Shown: positions 7,849 through 14,910 of the stretch, in pieces
Layout of the letters: each line of letters starts with the position of its first letter
Numbering within the stretch: the first letter of the stretch is position 1
Assembly: GCA_035528395.1 (NCBI GenBank)
Contig: DATKYR010000177.1
Coordinates: forward strand, 62,001-126,000
From: NIOZ-UU13 sp035528395
GTDB taxonomy: Bacteria > Planctomycetota > Phycisphaerae > Sedimentisphaerales > Anaerobacaceae
Length of the DNA: 64,000 nt
Direction of reading: 5' to 3'
Translations under genes and position numbers: made by a program
The notes under the pieces: generated by a model
Database searches by the model: none
What the model saw: the letters and a program-made list of their open reading frames with translations, nothing else
What the model was told of the DNA's origin: nothing

Positions 7849-8253
7849 ATGAAAAAAATTCACACAAATATCTCAAAGAAAACGCTGGGAGCTAAAAATC
7901 AGTATCGAGACGAAATCGACCTGCTGTGCGGCAGGCTGAACCTTCTAAACGGAAAAGACAAGGTCCTGATGACAATGTATCTGGAGAACGGAAATAGCTT
8001 TCGGCAGATAGCCCGACTGACCGGCATTAGCGATACAAGTATCGCTCGAAGAATAAACAGACTGACAAAACGACTCTTGGACAGCCAATACATAATCTGC
8101 CTGAGGAACCGTGACAAGCTCACCAGAGAACAGATGACTATCGCAAAGGACTACTTCCTGAGGGGTCTATCAATAAGAAAAATCGCCATAAAGCGGCACC
8201 GGAGCTTTTATCACGTTCGCGAAACTATGAAAAAAATACAAAGTATCTTATAG
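7849..8253 (+). CDS. Sigma-70 region-4-like helix-turn-helix protein
   Basis: This 134-residue basic protein has two helix-turn-helix segments. The first is NGNSFRQIARLTGISDTSIARRINRLTKRLL at about residues 45-75. The second is LTREQMTIAKDYFLRGLSIRKIAIKRHRSFYHVRETMKKIQ at about residues 92-132. Both resemble sigma region 4 DNA-recognition helices. It opens a three-gene rightward operon with the ABC-type ATPase (33-base gap) and the replication protein. It probably binds DNA as an early regulator of the phage-like island. The ribosome site is weak, and a repeat abuts the start. It terminates with TAG and has another stop three codons later. Confidence 0.65.
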   Translation: MKKIHTNISKKTLGAKNQYRDEIDLLCGRLNLLNGKDKVLMTMYLENGNSFRQIARLTGISDTSIARRINRLTKRLLDSQYIICLRNRDKLTREQMTIAKDYFLRGLSIRKIAIKRHRSFYHVRETMKKIQSIL

Positions 8254-8285
8254 GATAGCGGATAACGTAATACGAGGTACGAGTT

Positions 8286-8933
8286 ATGCCAACATACAGC
8301 GTTTCAAAAAGTTTCAACTGGCAGGGAACAATTACCGACAAGGTTGCCTTAGTCTGCAGGATGTTCGGGCTTACTGTGGATGGACTCACTGAAAGATGTC
8401 TCAACCATAGCTGTCAATTGGAAATAAATGACGGTAACATCGTCTATATCACAGGGCCATCGGGAGCCGGCAAAAGCGTTCTATTGGGCGAGCTGGAAAA
8501 ATCCATCCCTGTCTCCGACAGGATTAACCTTACCCGAATAAAACTGCCGAGCGACAAAACGCTAATCGACTGTATTGATGGTGATCTGCTGAGAAGCCTT
8601 AGAATGCTCAGCATCGCCGGGCTGAATGATTGTTTTTGCATTCTCAATCAACCCTGCAATCTCAGCGAAGGCCAAAAGTACCGATTTCGCCTGGCGATGG
8701 CGCTGGCAGCGAGAAAGAAATTCATCTTCGCAGACGAATTCTGCTCTGAATTGGACCGCATTACCGCTGCGGTGATTTCATACAACGTCCACAAGTTCGC
8801 AAAGCGTACCGGAACCATATTTATTTTGGCCTCGAGCCACAATGACATCCTGCTCGATTTATCGCCGGACGTTCTGGTCGTCAAGGAATTATCAGGACCA
8901 ACACAGGTTATCTATAAGCAGGCAGGCAAATGA
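8286..8933 (+). CDS. ABC-type ATPase resembling the ATPase half of COG2401
   Basis: This 215-residue soluble ATPase has Walker A GPSGAGKS at residues 57-64, an ABC signature-like LSEGQKYR, Walker B KFIFADEF followed by CSELDRITA, and an H-loop in ILASSHNDILLDL. There is no membrane segment and no permease gene, so this is not a transporter. The pattern ADEF-x-LDR-x-x-A together with the SSHNDI-type H-loop matches COG2401, proteins in which such an ATPase is fused to a GNAT acetyltransferase. The corresponding GNAT is a separate gene at 12039. The stop overlaps the start of the next gene (ATGA), showing tight coupling. The GAGGT ribosome site upstream is good. Confidence 0.75.
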   Translation: MPTYSVSKSFNWQGTITDKVALVCRMFGLTVDGLTERCLNHSCQLEINDGNIVYITGPSGAGKSVLLGELEKSIPVSDRINLTRIKLPSDKTLIDCIDGDLLRSLRMLSIAGLNDCFCILNQPCNLSEGQKYRFRLAMALAARKKFIFADEFCSELDRITAAVISYNVHKFAKRTGTIFILASSHNDILLDLSPDVLVVKELSGPTQVIYKQAGK

Positions 8934-9646
8934 AAATCAAGTACGTCCAACTGGAAAGCGATGCGTTTTTGACTGACTTGGATTACATCACAATGTCTCA
9001 TGCAGAAAGAAGTGTATATTGCACCTTAATCTTTTATCTTACTTCCAACAACGGTAAATGCGAATATAAACCGTCAGCCCTAAGCAAACTCTGCCATTGC
9101 GAAAATGTAGAGGAATTTGAAGAAATCTGGCAGGGCATTTCAAAAAAGTTTCAGACACGCAACGGCGTGATTAAACACAAACGAGTGACAAAAGTATTAA
9201 GGAGGGCAAAGAAATTCATACAACGTCAGCGCGAGGCAGGACTTGCGAGTGCAAGAAAAAGGCAGCAACGGCTTAGCCATGGTTCAACCGATGTTACATC
9301 GCCGGTTCAACCAACGAAAACGAAAGGAAACGTAAACGAAAAAGAAAAGAGAGTTAATACGAATACGTATACGAAAGAGCAATCTCTTTCTTCTTCGAAT
9401 TCGCTTCGAGCACTTTCTTTCAACGAGACCCTGATAAGCATTATCAAGCCCCGCAATCAATCCGACCGCACCTGCTTTCGCAATATCACAAACTGGCTTA
9501 TGGCCGGCTGTTCGAACGGCCGTTTCAATGGGGAAATCTTCGACAGGGTCCTGGACTACGCCAGAGAGGCGAACACCGGTCGAAACCCCGCCGCCGTCTT
9601 TATAACCCTGCTCAAAAAGGAGTTAGGCTACAGACCGGGGAAATGA
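8930..9646 (+). CDS. Phage replication-initiation-like protein (DUF1376/DnaD-like)
   Basis: This 238-residue protein begins with a winged-helix-like segment (ESDAFLTDLDYITMSHAERSVYCTLIFYLTSNNGKCEYKPSALSKLC) typical of DUF1376/phage replisome organiser N-termini. A polar, Lys/Thr/Ser-rich linker follows (about residues 100-160). The C-terminus (FRNITNWLMAGCSNGRFNGEIFDRVLDYAREAN) resembles DnaD/helicase-loader tails. It overlaps the ATPase gene by four bases. It likely loads helicase or recognises an origin in the phage-like island. No lesion is visible. The assignment to a family is moderate. Confidence 0.55.
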   Translation: MKIKYVQLESDAFLTDLDYITMSHAERSVYCTLIFYLTSNNGKCEYKPSALSKLCHCENVEEFEEIWQGISKKFQTRNGVIKHKRVTKVLRRAKKFIQRQREAGLASARKRQQRLSHGSTDVTSPVQPTKTKGNVNEKEKRVNTNTYTKEQSLSSSNSLRALSFNETLISIIKPRNQSDRTCFRNITNWLMAGCSNGRFNGEIFDRVLDYAREANTGRNPAAVFITLLKKELGYRPGK

Positions 9647-9692
9647 AATAATTATGCAGTGGGGTTTCAGCCCACGAACAAAATTAAGGTAC

Positions 9693-10526
9693 TCAGATAG
9701 TGAACCATCTTAATAAACGGCGTTTTGCATCGTCTAATCTTTCTCTTTTTTGCCGAACGTTTATTTCGGGGTAAAAGCTGGATGCCTCAAGCACAAGTTG
9801 CCACCCGAGCTTATCAACGGAAGAAAACTTACTACCAACTATATATTGGGCTCTTTGGATTATCTCTGAATCTCCATGTCGAGATAAAAACTTTTGGCCT
9901 TCATCGTAATCAGTTCTGTTTGTCAACATTATTGCTATGTATATGTCCAGTGCATGTGCCTGAGCTCGTTCTGAATCTTGTCTTTGGCCTTCGCTCCGAT
10001 CGTTAAATGCAAAAAGTTTCAGAAGCAGTGAATTTGTCGGTGAAGGTACTTGAACTTCAAGATTACTTCTCTTATCGTTGTCAGGCAGGAATGGCAGTAA
10101 AGACACAGTTCTTAAATCCTCTTCAATAAAACAGGCTTCGTTGGTAATATGGCCGTGTAGTTTTGAGCTGACAAATTTAATCCTGAATCCTTCTGTTTTG
10201 AATCCTTCAATAGGCGGAGCTAGGATATCAAGATACTGGTCCTGATTTTTCTTGAAATGAAGGTATTCACGACCCTCGCGAACAATGTATCTTAATTCAC
10301 AAGTAATTATCTCAGCGATGGCCCTGCATCGGGCTTTTTCAATGACCTGTGTCTTTGTGAGAATCAAATCTATATCATTAGTGGTTCGAATCAATCCCTG
10401 TGCCTCACCTTCACATTCGTGAAAGCACAGGTAGATGCCCAATCCCCCACAGATGACGGGCTTTAGCCCAATTCTGTTGAACGACTCTGCCAGGTCGGCC
10501 AATTGTTGAAATATTCCTTTATCCAC
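9693..10526 (-). CDS. abiEii: AbiEii-like nucleotidyltransferase toxin
   Basis: This 277-residue protein carries the nucleotidyltransferase-fold signature VICGGLGIYLCFHE...RTTNDIDLIL, where GG and the NDIDL acidic pair bind metal and NTP. AbiEii toxins are GTP-binding nucleotidyltransferases that arrest growth in type IV toxin-antitoxin systems, often during phage infection. It overlaps the upstream antitoxin gene by eight bases, the usual arrangement. The C-terminal half (SPTNSLLLKLFAFNDRSEGQRQDSERAQAHALDIY) fits the family's helical region. It sits inside the phage-derived island and may protect the element or its host against competing phages. Confidence 0.75.
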   Translation of the reverse strand: MDKGIFQQLADLAESFNRIGLKPVICGGLGIYLCFHECEGEAQGLIRTTNDIDLILTKTQVIEKARCRAIAEIITCELRYIVREGREYLHFKKNQDQYLDILAPPIEGFKTEGFRIKFVSSKLHGHITNEACFIEEDLRTVSLLPFLPDNDKRSNLEVQVPSPTNSLLLKLFAFNDRSEGQRQDSERAQAHALDIYIAIMLTNRTDYDEGQKFLSRHGDSEIIQRAQYIVGSKFSSVDKLGWQLVLEASSFYPEINVRQKRERLDDAKRRLLRWFTI

Positions 10527-11616
10527 TGATATCAGCCTTTTCTAAAATACGCCGCTTTAGTTGTTCGGCAATCTTTGGGCCTCTTGGTGTATCGACCATC
10601 ATCTCAAGATATAATTCTATGTCATCGACAACAACATCACGATTGTACATAGGCAAAGGAACATTAAACCAAACACCAGGGTCCTTAACCTCTGTTATGC
10701 TAACATTACCAAATTCAGCATCAGGAGTAATTTTGATACAATTGTTCCAGGACGCTTTTTTCACTTGTTCTATATCTGTTACAAATATCGTTATCTGGTC
10801 TGTAACTGCAAGACCTTTGATTTGTGCTGCATAGAATCCGCAGGCAACATAATCTATTTGTCTCTCGTAGAAACTGAAAAAAAGTTTTTGAGAGCTTTCT
10901 GCTGCGAACTTATACGTTTTCCTCTTTTTTCGCTCTGTTGAATTAATGTAGCCTTCTGTAAGCCTTGTCAGAAGCTTTTCTATGTTGGTCACAGATATAA
11001 GTGGCCCGCTTCTATTTATCAGCAGTTCTTCTTCAAGAGATTTTAAGACTTTTGAGACTGTCGATAATGTTATGTTGGCGTTGCGCTCATTGATAAAATC
11101 AACCACTTCATACAGAGATGAAAAACCTTCCGGTTTCAGGAGCAAGGCCCTGCTTACAAGGGAAGATGTCCCCTGGAAGATTTTTTTAATAGGTGCCGTA
11201 TCAGGGAAACGATTCCTCTGGCCTGTACGTTCAATATATATTTGATTTGAAACTCTAATTGACATATTACCGGATATGTCCATCCACGAAATACCTTTAT
11301 CTGCCAAAATCTGGCCCTGTCTCTTACCAATATAGGGAGCTATTACCACAGGTATTATATTTGGTTTGTTTGATTTACTCATATAATCAGCAAGTTGTCG
11401 GGACTTCTCAAGAACATTCTTTGGGGTGGGCACAGGTGCAATCTCCACCAAGGCTTCAAATGATGGTCCATCTTGGATCGAGAAATCTATGATTGCGTCA
11501 GCGCGATATCCCTCTGTCAAAGTAACCTGCTCTTCAAGGCGATTTATTGTAAGGGGAGCAAATTGGTCCCCTGCTCTTTGTAAATATTGAATTATTTCTC
11601 TTTCTGTAACTCTCAT
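10519..11616 (-). CDS. abiEi: AbiEi-like type IV antitoxin and transcriptional repressor
   Basis: This 365-residue protein has an N-terminal nuclease-like/unknown domain (AIIDFSIQDGPSFEALVEIAPVPTPKNVLEKSRQLADYM; ILADKGISWMDISGNMSI). A winged helix follows (SSLYEVVDFINERNANITLSTVSKVLKSLEEELLI), then a C-terminal domain usual in AbiEi-family antitoxins. AbiEi proteins bind inverted repeats in their own promoter and repress it (established for the family). The upstream region 11643-11746 is full of TTTCCTA-TAGGAAA repeats, consistent with autoregulation. An identical operator at 7466 suggests it may also control the early phage-like operon. Confidence 0.75.
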   Translation of the reverse strand: MRVTEREIIQYLQRAGDQFAPLTINRLEEQVTLTEGYRADAIIDFSIQDGPSFEALVEIAPVPTPKNVLEKSRQLADYMSKSNKPNIIPVVIAPYIGKRQGQILADKGISWMDISGNMSIRVSNQIYIERTGQRNRFPDTAPIKKIFQGTSSLVSRALLLKPEGFSSLYEVVDFINERNANITLSTVSKVLKSLEEELLINRSGPLISVTNIEKLLTRLTEGYINSTERKKRKTYKFAAESSQKLFFSFYERQIDYVACGFYAAQIKGLAVTDQITIFVTDIEQVKKASWNNCIKITPDAEFGNVSITEVKDPGVWFNVPLPMYNRDVVVDDIELYLEMMVDTPRGPKIAEQLKRRILEKADISG

Positions 11617-11642
11617 AGTTGTTTTTCCTGAATATGACTATT

Positions 11643-11746
11643 TTCCTATATAGGATATATCGTAATTTTAGGAAATTGTCAACAATATATTTTCCTGTTT
11701 AGAGACAATTTCCTAAATAGGAAATTAAATAAAACTAGGAAAATAG
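11643..11746 (-). promoter_or_regulatory. abiE promoter region with TTTCCTA...TAGGAAA operators
   Basis: This block contains TCCTATATAGGA, a half site TAGGAAATT at 11669-11677, a degenerate TTTCCTGTTTAG, the complete palindrome AATTTCCTAAATAGGAAATT at 11707-11726, and TAGGAAAAT near 11740. It lies directly upstream of abiEi. The array of at least two full sites and several half sites is what an autorepressing antitoxin would need. Confidence 0.7.
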
Positions 11747-11824
11747 TTCATTTTAAGGCTTAAATCAGTTAAATAACAACATTAAGCCGCTCTAACTGCT
11801 TGCCACAGGGCTGTCTAAGAAATT

Positions 11825-11904
11825 TCAATCAAAACCGCTGATACCTGTGAACAAAAATCGGAATTTTTGAAAATTTTTTTATTCATTTCTATATAAGCAC
11901 TTAG
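11825..11904 (+). promoter_or_regulatory. Conserved late-type promoter/leader, copy B, for the GNAT-ParB-TerS operon
   Basis: The block begins with the AATCAAAACCGCTGATAC motif, followed by -35 TTGAAA (11867-11872), a 17-base spacer and -10 TATATA (11890-11895). It aligns with copy A over about 79 bases, with the spacer TTTTTATTCATTTC preserved. The predicted transcript starts near 11902, leaving 90-140 bases before the GNAT start. A GGGGGAGGG stretch at 11967 may be a ribosome site for the alternative TTG start at 11991. Confidence 0.7.
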
Positions 11905-12038
11905 GTAGATTGGCCACCTGAAAAATTCGTCAAATTTCAATCAAATATGCAGGTTGGGCTAATTATAGGGGGAGGGCTAAAAATTTACTATTGACTATTT
12001 GTCGAAGTATTCAATCTGTGTGCCCAGGCAGTAAAAAA

Positions 12039-12782
12039 ATGAAAGAGTGCTCTGTTTGCAGGAAGTTACGAGTTATCCCGGGCTGTTTTGATGATTACAG
12101 GCAGCTTGCACATTATCACTACCGCGATAGTCGGCTGGGGCCTTTCGAGCGCATCTTTGCTTTGAAACCGGTAGGGGGGACGCTACATACAAAAGCCGTG
12201 GGAGTTATCGTTTACTCGATGCCGGTCCCGGGGCTGGAGCTTCGAAATGTTGCTACGGATAATTTCTTTGTCGGCTTCGACAGGAGCACACAGTTTGCGC
12301 TTATTAACAAGAACATTCGCTGTATCAGCAGAGTAATTATCGAGCCCAGGTTCCGTGGGCTGGGTTTAGCGAGCCGGTTAGTGCGACAGACTATGCCAAA
12401 AATGGATGTGCCCATCATCGAGGCGATGGCGGTGATGGGACTGGTCAATCCGTTCTTTGAGAAAGCGGGAATGAGAGCTTACACAGCGAAGATGCCCGCA
12501 AGATGTGTACAGCTCACCGAAGCATTCAGTATGGTCGGGATAGAAGACCCAGAGCTTATCGACCCAGAAAAAGTACAGCGAAAGCTCGCCGGCCTAAGCG
12601 ACGACCAGGCCGAATTCATTGAGCGCCAAATCAGCTCTTTTCTGCAAAGCTATGGCTGCCGCCGTCGGAATATGCAGGTCGGCCCAGAGCGAATGAGATA
12701 TATATTGAGAAAGCTTACCGCCAGGCCTGTCTATTACATCTGGTTCAATGAAACAATTTCAAATTTTAGATTTCAAATTTAG
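12039..12782 (+). CDS. GNAT acetyltransferase resembling the C-terminal half of COG2401
   Basis: This 247-residue protein has the GNAT core. It shows LAHYHYRDSRLGPFERIFAL, VGVIVYSMPVPGLELRN, then ISRVIIEPRFRGLGLASRLVRQTMP, in which RGLGLA is the acetyl-CoA pyrophosphate loop, and IIEAMAVMGLVNPFFEKAGM. The 'SRVIIxPxFRGLGLAxxLVRxTxP' and 'EAMAVMGxxNPFFEKAGM' strings match the acetyltransferase half of COG2401, whose other half is an ABC-type ATPase like the one at 8286. The phage Mu Mom DNA-modification enzyme also has a GNAT-like fold, so base modification is one possibility. The ATG at 12039 is chosen; a TTG at 11991 with an AGGGGGAGGG site is the alternative. Confidence 0.7.
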   Translation: MKECSVCRKLRVIPGCFDDYRQLAHYHYRDSRLGPFERIFALKPVGGTLHTKAVGVIVYSMPVPGLELRNVATDNFFVGFDRSTQFALINKNIRCISRVIIEPRFRGLGLASRLVRQTMPKMDVPIIEAMAVMGLVNPFFEKAGMRAYTAKMPARCVQLTEAFSMVGIEDPELIDPEKVQRKLAGLSDDQAEFIERQISSFLQSYGCRRRNMQVGPERMRYILRKLTARPVYYIWFNETISNFRFQI

Positions 12783-12787
12783 TTATT

Positions 12788-13423
12788 ATGACTAACCAGG
12801 TTCAATCGATAGCCTTGGACAGACTCATTGCTCATCCGGACAATCCTAACAGAATGAGCAAGACTAAGTTTACAAAGCTGGTTCGCAATATAGAGCGGAC
12901 CGGCCGATATGAGCCATTGGTAGTTCGGCCCTGCCCTTCGTCTTCGCTCAGGACAGGCACACAGAAAAATTGTCATTCCTGCCCCGCATCGGTGGGCGGG
13001 GTAAACTCCAGCAGGAATCCAGATGACGACAGAACATCGTGCTTTCAAATAATCAACGGCCATCATCGCTGGCAGGCTTTACGAGAGCTTGGCTACAAAA
13101 CCGCTGACGCAATAGTCTGGGACGTAGACGACCAGGACGCAGACATACTGCTTGCCACGCTCAACCGTCTTGGCGGCTCGGACATCCTTGAGAAGAAACT
13201 GGCACTGCTGAAACGGCTGAACCAGCGAATGCAAATCGGCAAGCTCGCAAAACTTCTGCCGCTCCGTGCAGGCCAGATTGAACGTCTCACCGAATTGACG
13301 AATTCCGATTGCCGAACAGCTTTTGAAAATCGAAAACCGAAAATCCTGAATCCGCTGGTGTTCTTCGTAAACAACAAGCAGCAGAAAACTATCGAGAACG
13401 CACTATCACTGGCACGAGTCTAG
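12788..13423 (+). CDS. ParB-like nuclease-domain protein with in-frame repeat insertion and amber stop
   Basis: The N-terminal ParB/Srx domain starts SIALDRLIAHPDNPNRMSKTKFTKLVRNIERTGRYEPLVVRP. It continues after an interruption with FQIINGHHRWQALRELGY, carrying the GHHR nucleotide-binding motif. Between them lie about 36 residues encoded by an inserted repeat (12932-13039), which preserve the frame. The frame reaches a TAG at 13421, yet stays open in the same phase to a TGA at 13589-13591. That extension encodes KAAKNTAALTYIAQQFLN, a plausible helical ParB-like tail. The gene begins five bases after the GNAT stop. Phage ParB-like proteins bind or cut DNA. The protein here is probably shortened by a nonsense mutation. 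Confidence 0.7.
   Translation: MTNQVQSIALDRLIAHPDNPNRMSKTKFTKLVRNIERTGRYEPLVVRPCPSSSLRTGTQKNCHSCPASVGGVNSSRNPDDDRTSCFQIINGHHRWQALRELGYKTADAIVWDVDDQDADILLATLNRLGGSDILEKKLALLKRLNQRMQIGKLAKLLPLRAGQIERLTELTNSDCRTAFENRKPKILNPLVFFVNNKQQKTIENALSLARV
12932..13039. repeat. Composite repeat inserted in frame in the ParB-like gene
   Basis: It contains TTCGTCTTCGCTCAGGACAGGC, then TGTCATTCCTGC...GCAGGAATCCAGATGAC as an inverted repeat around the CCCCGCATCGGTGGGCGGGG hairpin. It separates the two conserved halves of the ParB motif. The insertion is 108 bases (36 codons). Confidence 0.75.
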
Positions 13424-13591
13424 CTCCAATTGCCGTCGGGCGAAAGACCTGTGGCTGCACATGATGGGGATGGTGCCGGATTGGGTTCAATTAGTGCTGG
13501 AAAAGCAGCAAAGAATACAGCGGCTCTTACATATATTGCCCAACAGTTTCTAAACTTAAAACTTGAAACAAAGCCACAAAATAACTATTGA
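13424..13591 (+). other. In-frame continuation of the ParB-like gene beyond TAG
   Basis: Fifty-five codons stay open in the same frame after the amber codon and end at TGA. They encode LQLPSGERPVAAHDGDG and then KAAKNTAALTYIAQQFLNLK. The second part looks like a genuine helical C-terminus. Either the TAG is a nonsense mutation or it is sometimes read through. Confidence 0.5.
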
Positions 13592-13663
13592 CAATTGGAA
13601 ATTGATAATTGACAATTGACTATTGAAGAAGAAGTTGGCATTTGGAATCAAATTCGTACTTCG

Positions 13664-13696
13664 CCCCCCTTCTTGCTTTCGCAAGAAAGCAGGGGG
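13664..13696. repeat. REP-1 palindrome
   Basis: CCCCCCTTCTTGCTTTCGC followed by AAGAAAGCAGGGGGA, intergenic before the double-HTH gene. The preceding bases 13585-13625 are built of TTGACAATTG-like short repeats. Confidence 0.8.
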
Positions 13697-13749
13697 ACTA
13701 CGGATAGTGGATGATAAATAGAAAATAGTCAATATTACGAGGTTGCGCA

Positions 13750-14124
13750 ATGGCAAAGAAAAAGAAGCTCATCAAGGGCCCGTGGTCATGGACGAAGGAT
13801 GATATTAGGCTACTTAAAAAACTATATCCGCACGGAAACACAAAGAAGATAGCTGAGCGGCTTAATCGGCCTTTGACAGCGGTCAGACAAAAAGCGTACG
13901 ATATCGGGATTAAAACGGACGTGTATCACTATTGGTCGGAGGGTGATATAAAACTGCTTGCGAAAGTTTACCCGAATACAATAACAGAAGAGCTGGCCGA
14001 GCGGCTTGGACGGTCTGCCGGCTCTGTAAAAACCAAAGCACGACAACTGGGCCTAAGAAAAACAAACAGCTATCTAAAAGCCATCAAATCTCGTCCTCGC
14101 AAGCGACGCAAGAAAAAATCCTGA
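13750..14124 (+). CDS. Small DNA-binding protein with two SANT/GcrA-like HTH repeats
   Basis: This 124-residue basic protein is made of two similar units. They are WSWTKDDIRLLKKLYPHGNTKKIAERLNRPLTAVRQKAYDIGIK at about residues 12-56 and YWSEGDIKLLAKVYPNTITEELAERLGRSAGSVKTKARQLGLRK at about residues 60-104. A Lys/Arg-rich tail follows. Each unit is a Myb/SANT- or GcrA-type three-helix motif with the W..(E/D)...L...YP..T...(I/L)A..L.R....V..KA..LG pattern. Such proteins bind DNA and are common in planctomycete and phage genomes. It lies between the ParB-like and terminase small-subunit genes in the same operon, so it may help recognise the packaging site. Confidence 0.7.
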   Translation: MAKKKKLIKGPWSWTKDDIRLLKKLYPHGNTKKIAERLNRPLTAVRQKAYDIGIKTDVYHYWSEGDIKLLAKVYPNTITEELAERLGRSAGSVKTKARQLGLRKTNSYLKAIKSRPRKRRKKKS

Positions 14125-14139
14125 AGTTCACTGTAGTTA

Positions 14140-14215
14140 ATTGGTGAGTAGCTAATTCGTTGGTTCTGTCAACTTTCTGTATCCCATGCCTTACTCACTA
14201 ATTGACAACTCGCTG
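14140..14215. repeat. TTAATTGGTGAGTAG-type repeat block
   Basis: It contains TAGTTAATTGGTGAGTAGCTAATT and TTACTCACTAATTGACAACTC-like arms, partly complementary. Related blocks lie at 1545-1612 and 58434-58505. Confidence 0.45.
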
Positions 14216-14326
14216 CTCGCACCCAATATAGGTGGAGTTCCTTGTCTAAACAGTTTACGATCGACAAGCCCAAAACCATTCGATGTGACCGAGCCGTCTA
14301 TATCAGAGAAGGGAGCTAAGGAACAG

Positions 14327-14776
14327 ATGTCAAAGGCAAAGCAATTGAGTAAAAGACAGCTTGCCGTGATAGAAGATTTATTCGCCGGCGAGCTCGACGA
14401 GCAGGCAATCCTGGACAAGCACAATGTAGACAGACAACTCTATAGCAAGTGGCAGAATGACGATGATTTTATCGAGCAGTTCGAGAAGCGCATCGCCGAT
14501 GCTTATCGCCAAAGTGCTGTTTTGATTGCACGCTATGCTCACTTGGCGGCGGCGAAGCTGATCCAGCTCACAGAATCCGACAAACCCGAGACCGCTCGCA
14601 AAGCCTGTTTGGATATAATCTCTATGCCAATACTCACAGCCAACAGGAAAACTCAGCTATCGAGGGAGGAATCCCGCCTTGCGGGGACCCAAGCCCAACC
14701 CGCCGATACTCAGCAGCTTTCCGAGCATACTGCCGGCAGATTATTAGCCGTCCTGGCAGAAGAAAAAAACGACTAA
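14327..14776 (+). CDS. Terminase small-subunit-like protein (phBC6A51-type HTH)
   Basis: From the ATG at 14327, preceded by GGGAGCTAAGG, the 149-residue protein begins MSKAKQLSKRQLAVIEDLFAGELDEQAILDKHNVDRQLYSKW. This is an N-terminal HTH as in terminase small subunits and phBC6A51-type phage proteins. A helical region follows (FEKRIADAYRQSAVLIARYAHLAAAKLIQLTESDKPETARKACLDII). Small terminase rings bind packaging DNA and recruit the large subunit. Near the C-terminus, REESRLAGTQAQ is encoded by a palindrome (14663-14693). The large subunit gene is 5.1 kb downstream, separated by two unrelated exported-protein genes. An upstream extension to 14186 seems to read repeat DNA. Confidence 0.6.
   Translation: MSKAKQLSKRQLAVIEDLFAGELDEQAILDKHNVDRQLYSKWQNDDDFIEQFEKRIADAYRQSAVLIARYAHLAAAKLIQLTESDKPETARKACLDIISMPILTANRKTQLSREESRLAGTQAQPADTQQLSEHTAGRLLAVLAEEKND
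14663..14693. repeat. SRLAG-type coding palindrome in the terminase small-subunit gene
   Basis: AATCCCGCCTTGCGGGGACCC is translated in frame as EESRLAGTQ, the same peptide frame as at 2126 and 62424. Confidence 0.8.
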
Positions 14777-14795
14777 TAAGCTGTAATTGTGGACG

Positions 14796-14850
14796 ACTTG
14801 CAGACCTTATTATACTTTTCCGCCAAAAAGTATAATAAGAATTCGCAAGT
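14796..14850. terminator. Long AT-rich hairpin after the terminase small-subunit gene
   Basis: The perfect 14-base arms CTTATTATACTTTT and AAAAGTATAATAAG enclose the loop CCGCCA. They are flanked by outer arms ACTTGC and GCAAGT. It lies 20 bases after the stop at 14776. It may end transcription or be a mobile palindrome; there is no separate T-run. Confidence 0.5.
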
Positions 14851-14910
14851 TATACGAAAGTTTAATAAGATGTGCTCGTAAAATACCCTGTTGTTGAGGA
14901 GCTAACGGAT

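Noticed and set aside
8286..8933. An ABC transporter ATP-binding subunit
   Set aside because: No permease or binding protein lies nearby, and the motif pattern fits the soluble COG2401-type ATPase.
3972..11904. The matching blocks at 3972 and 11825 as terminal inverted repeats of a transposon
   Set aside because: They lie in the same orientation relative to the genes they precede, contain aligned promoter boxes with identical spacing, and no transposase is encoded between them.
12788..13591. Genome-wide reassignment of TAG as a sense codon
   Set aside because: The outer-membrane barrel gene ends with TAG directly after its terminal WRF, and many other genes end with TAG at sensible places. 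Three interrupted genes are better explained by mutation or occasional readthrough.
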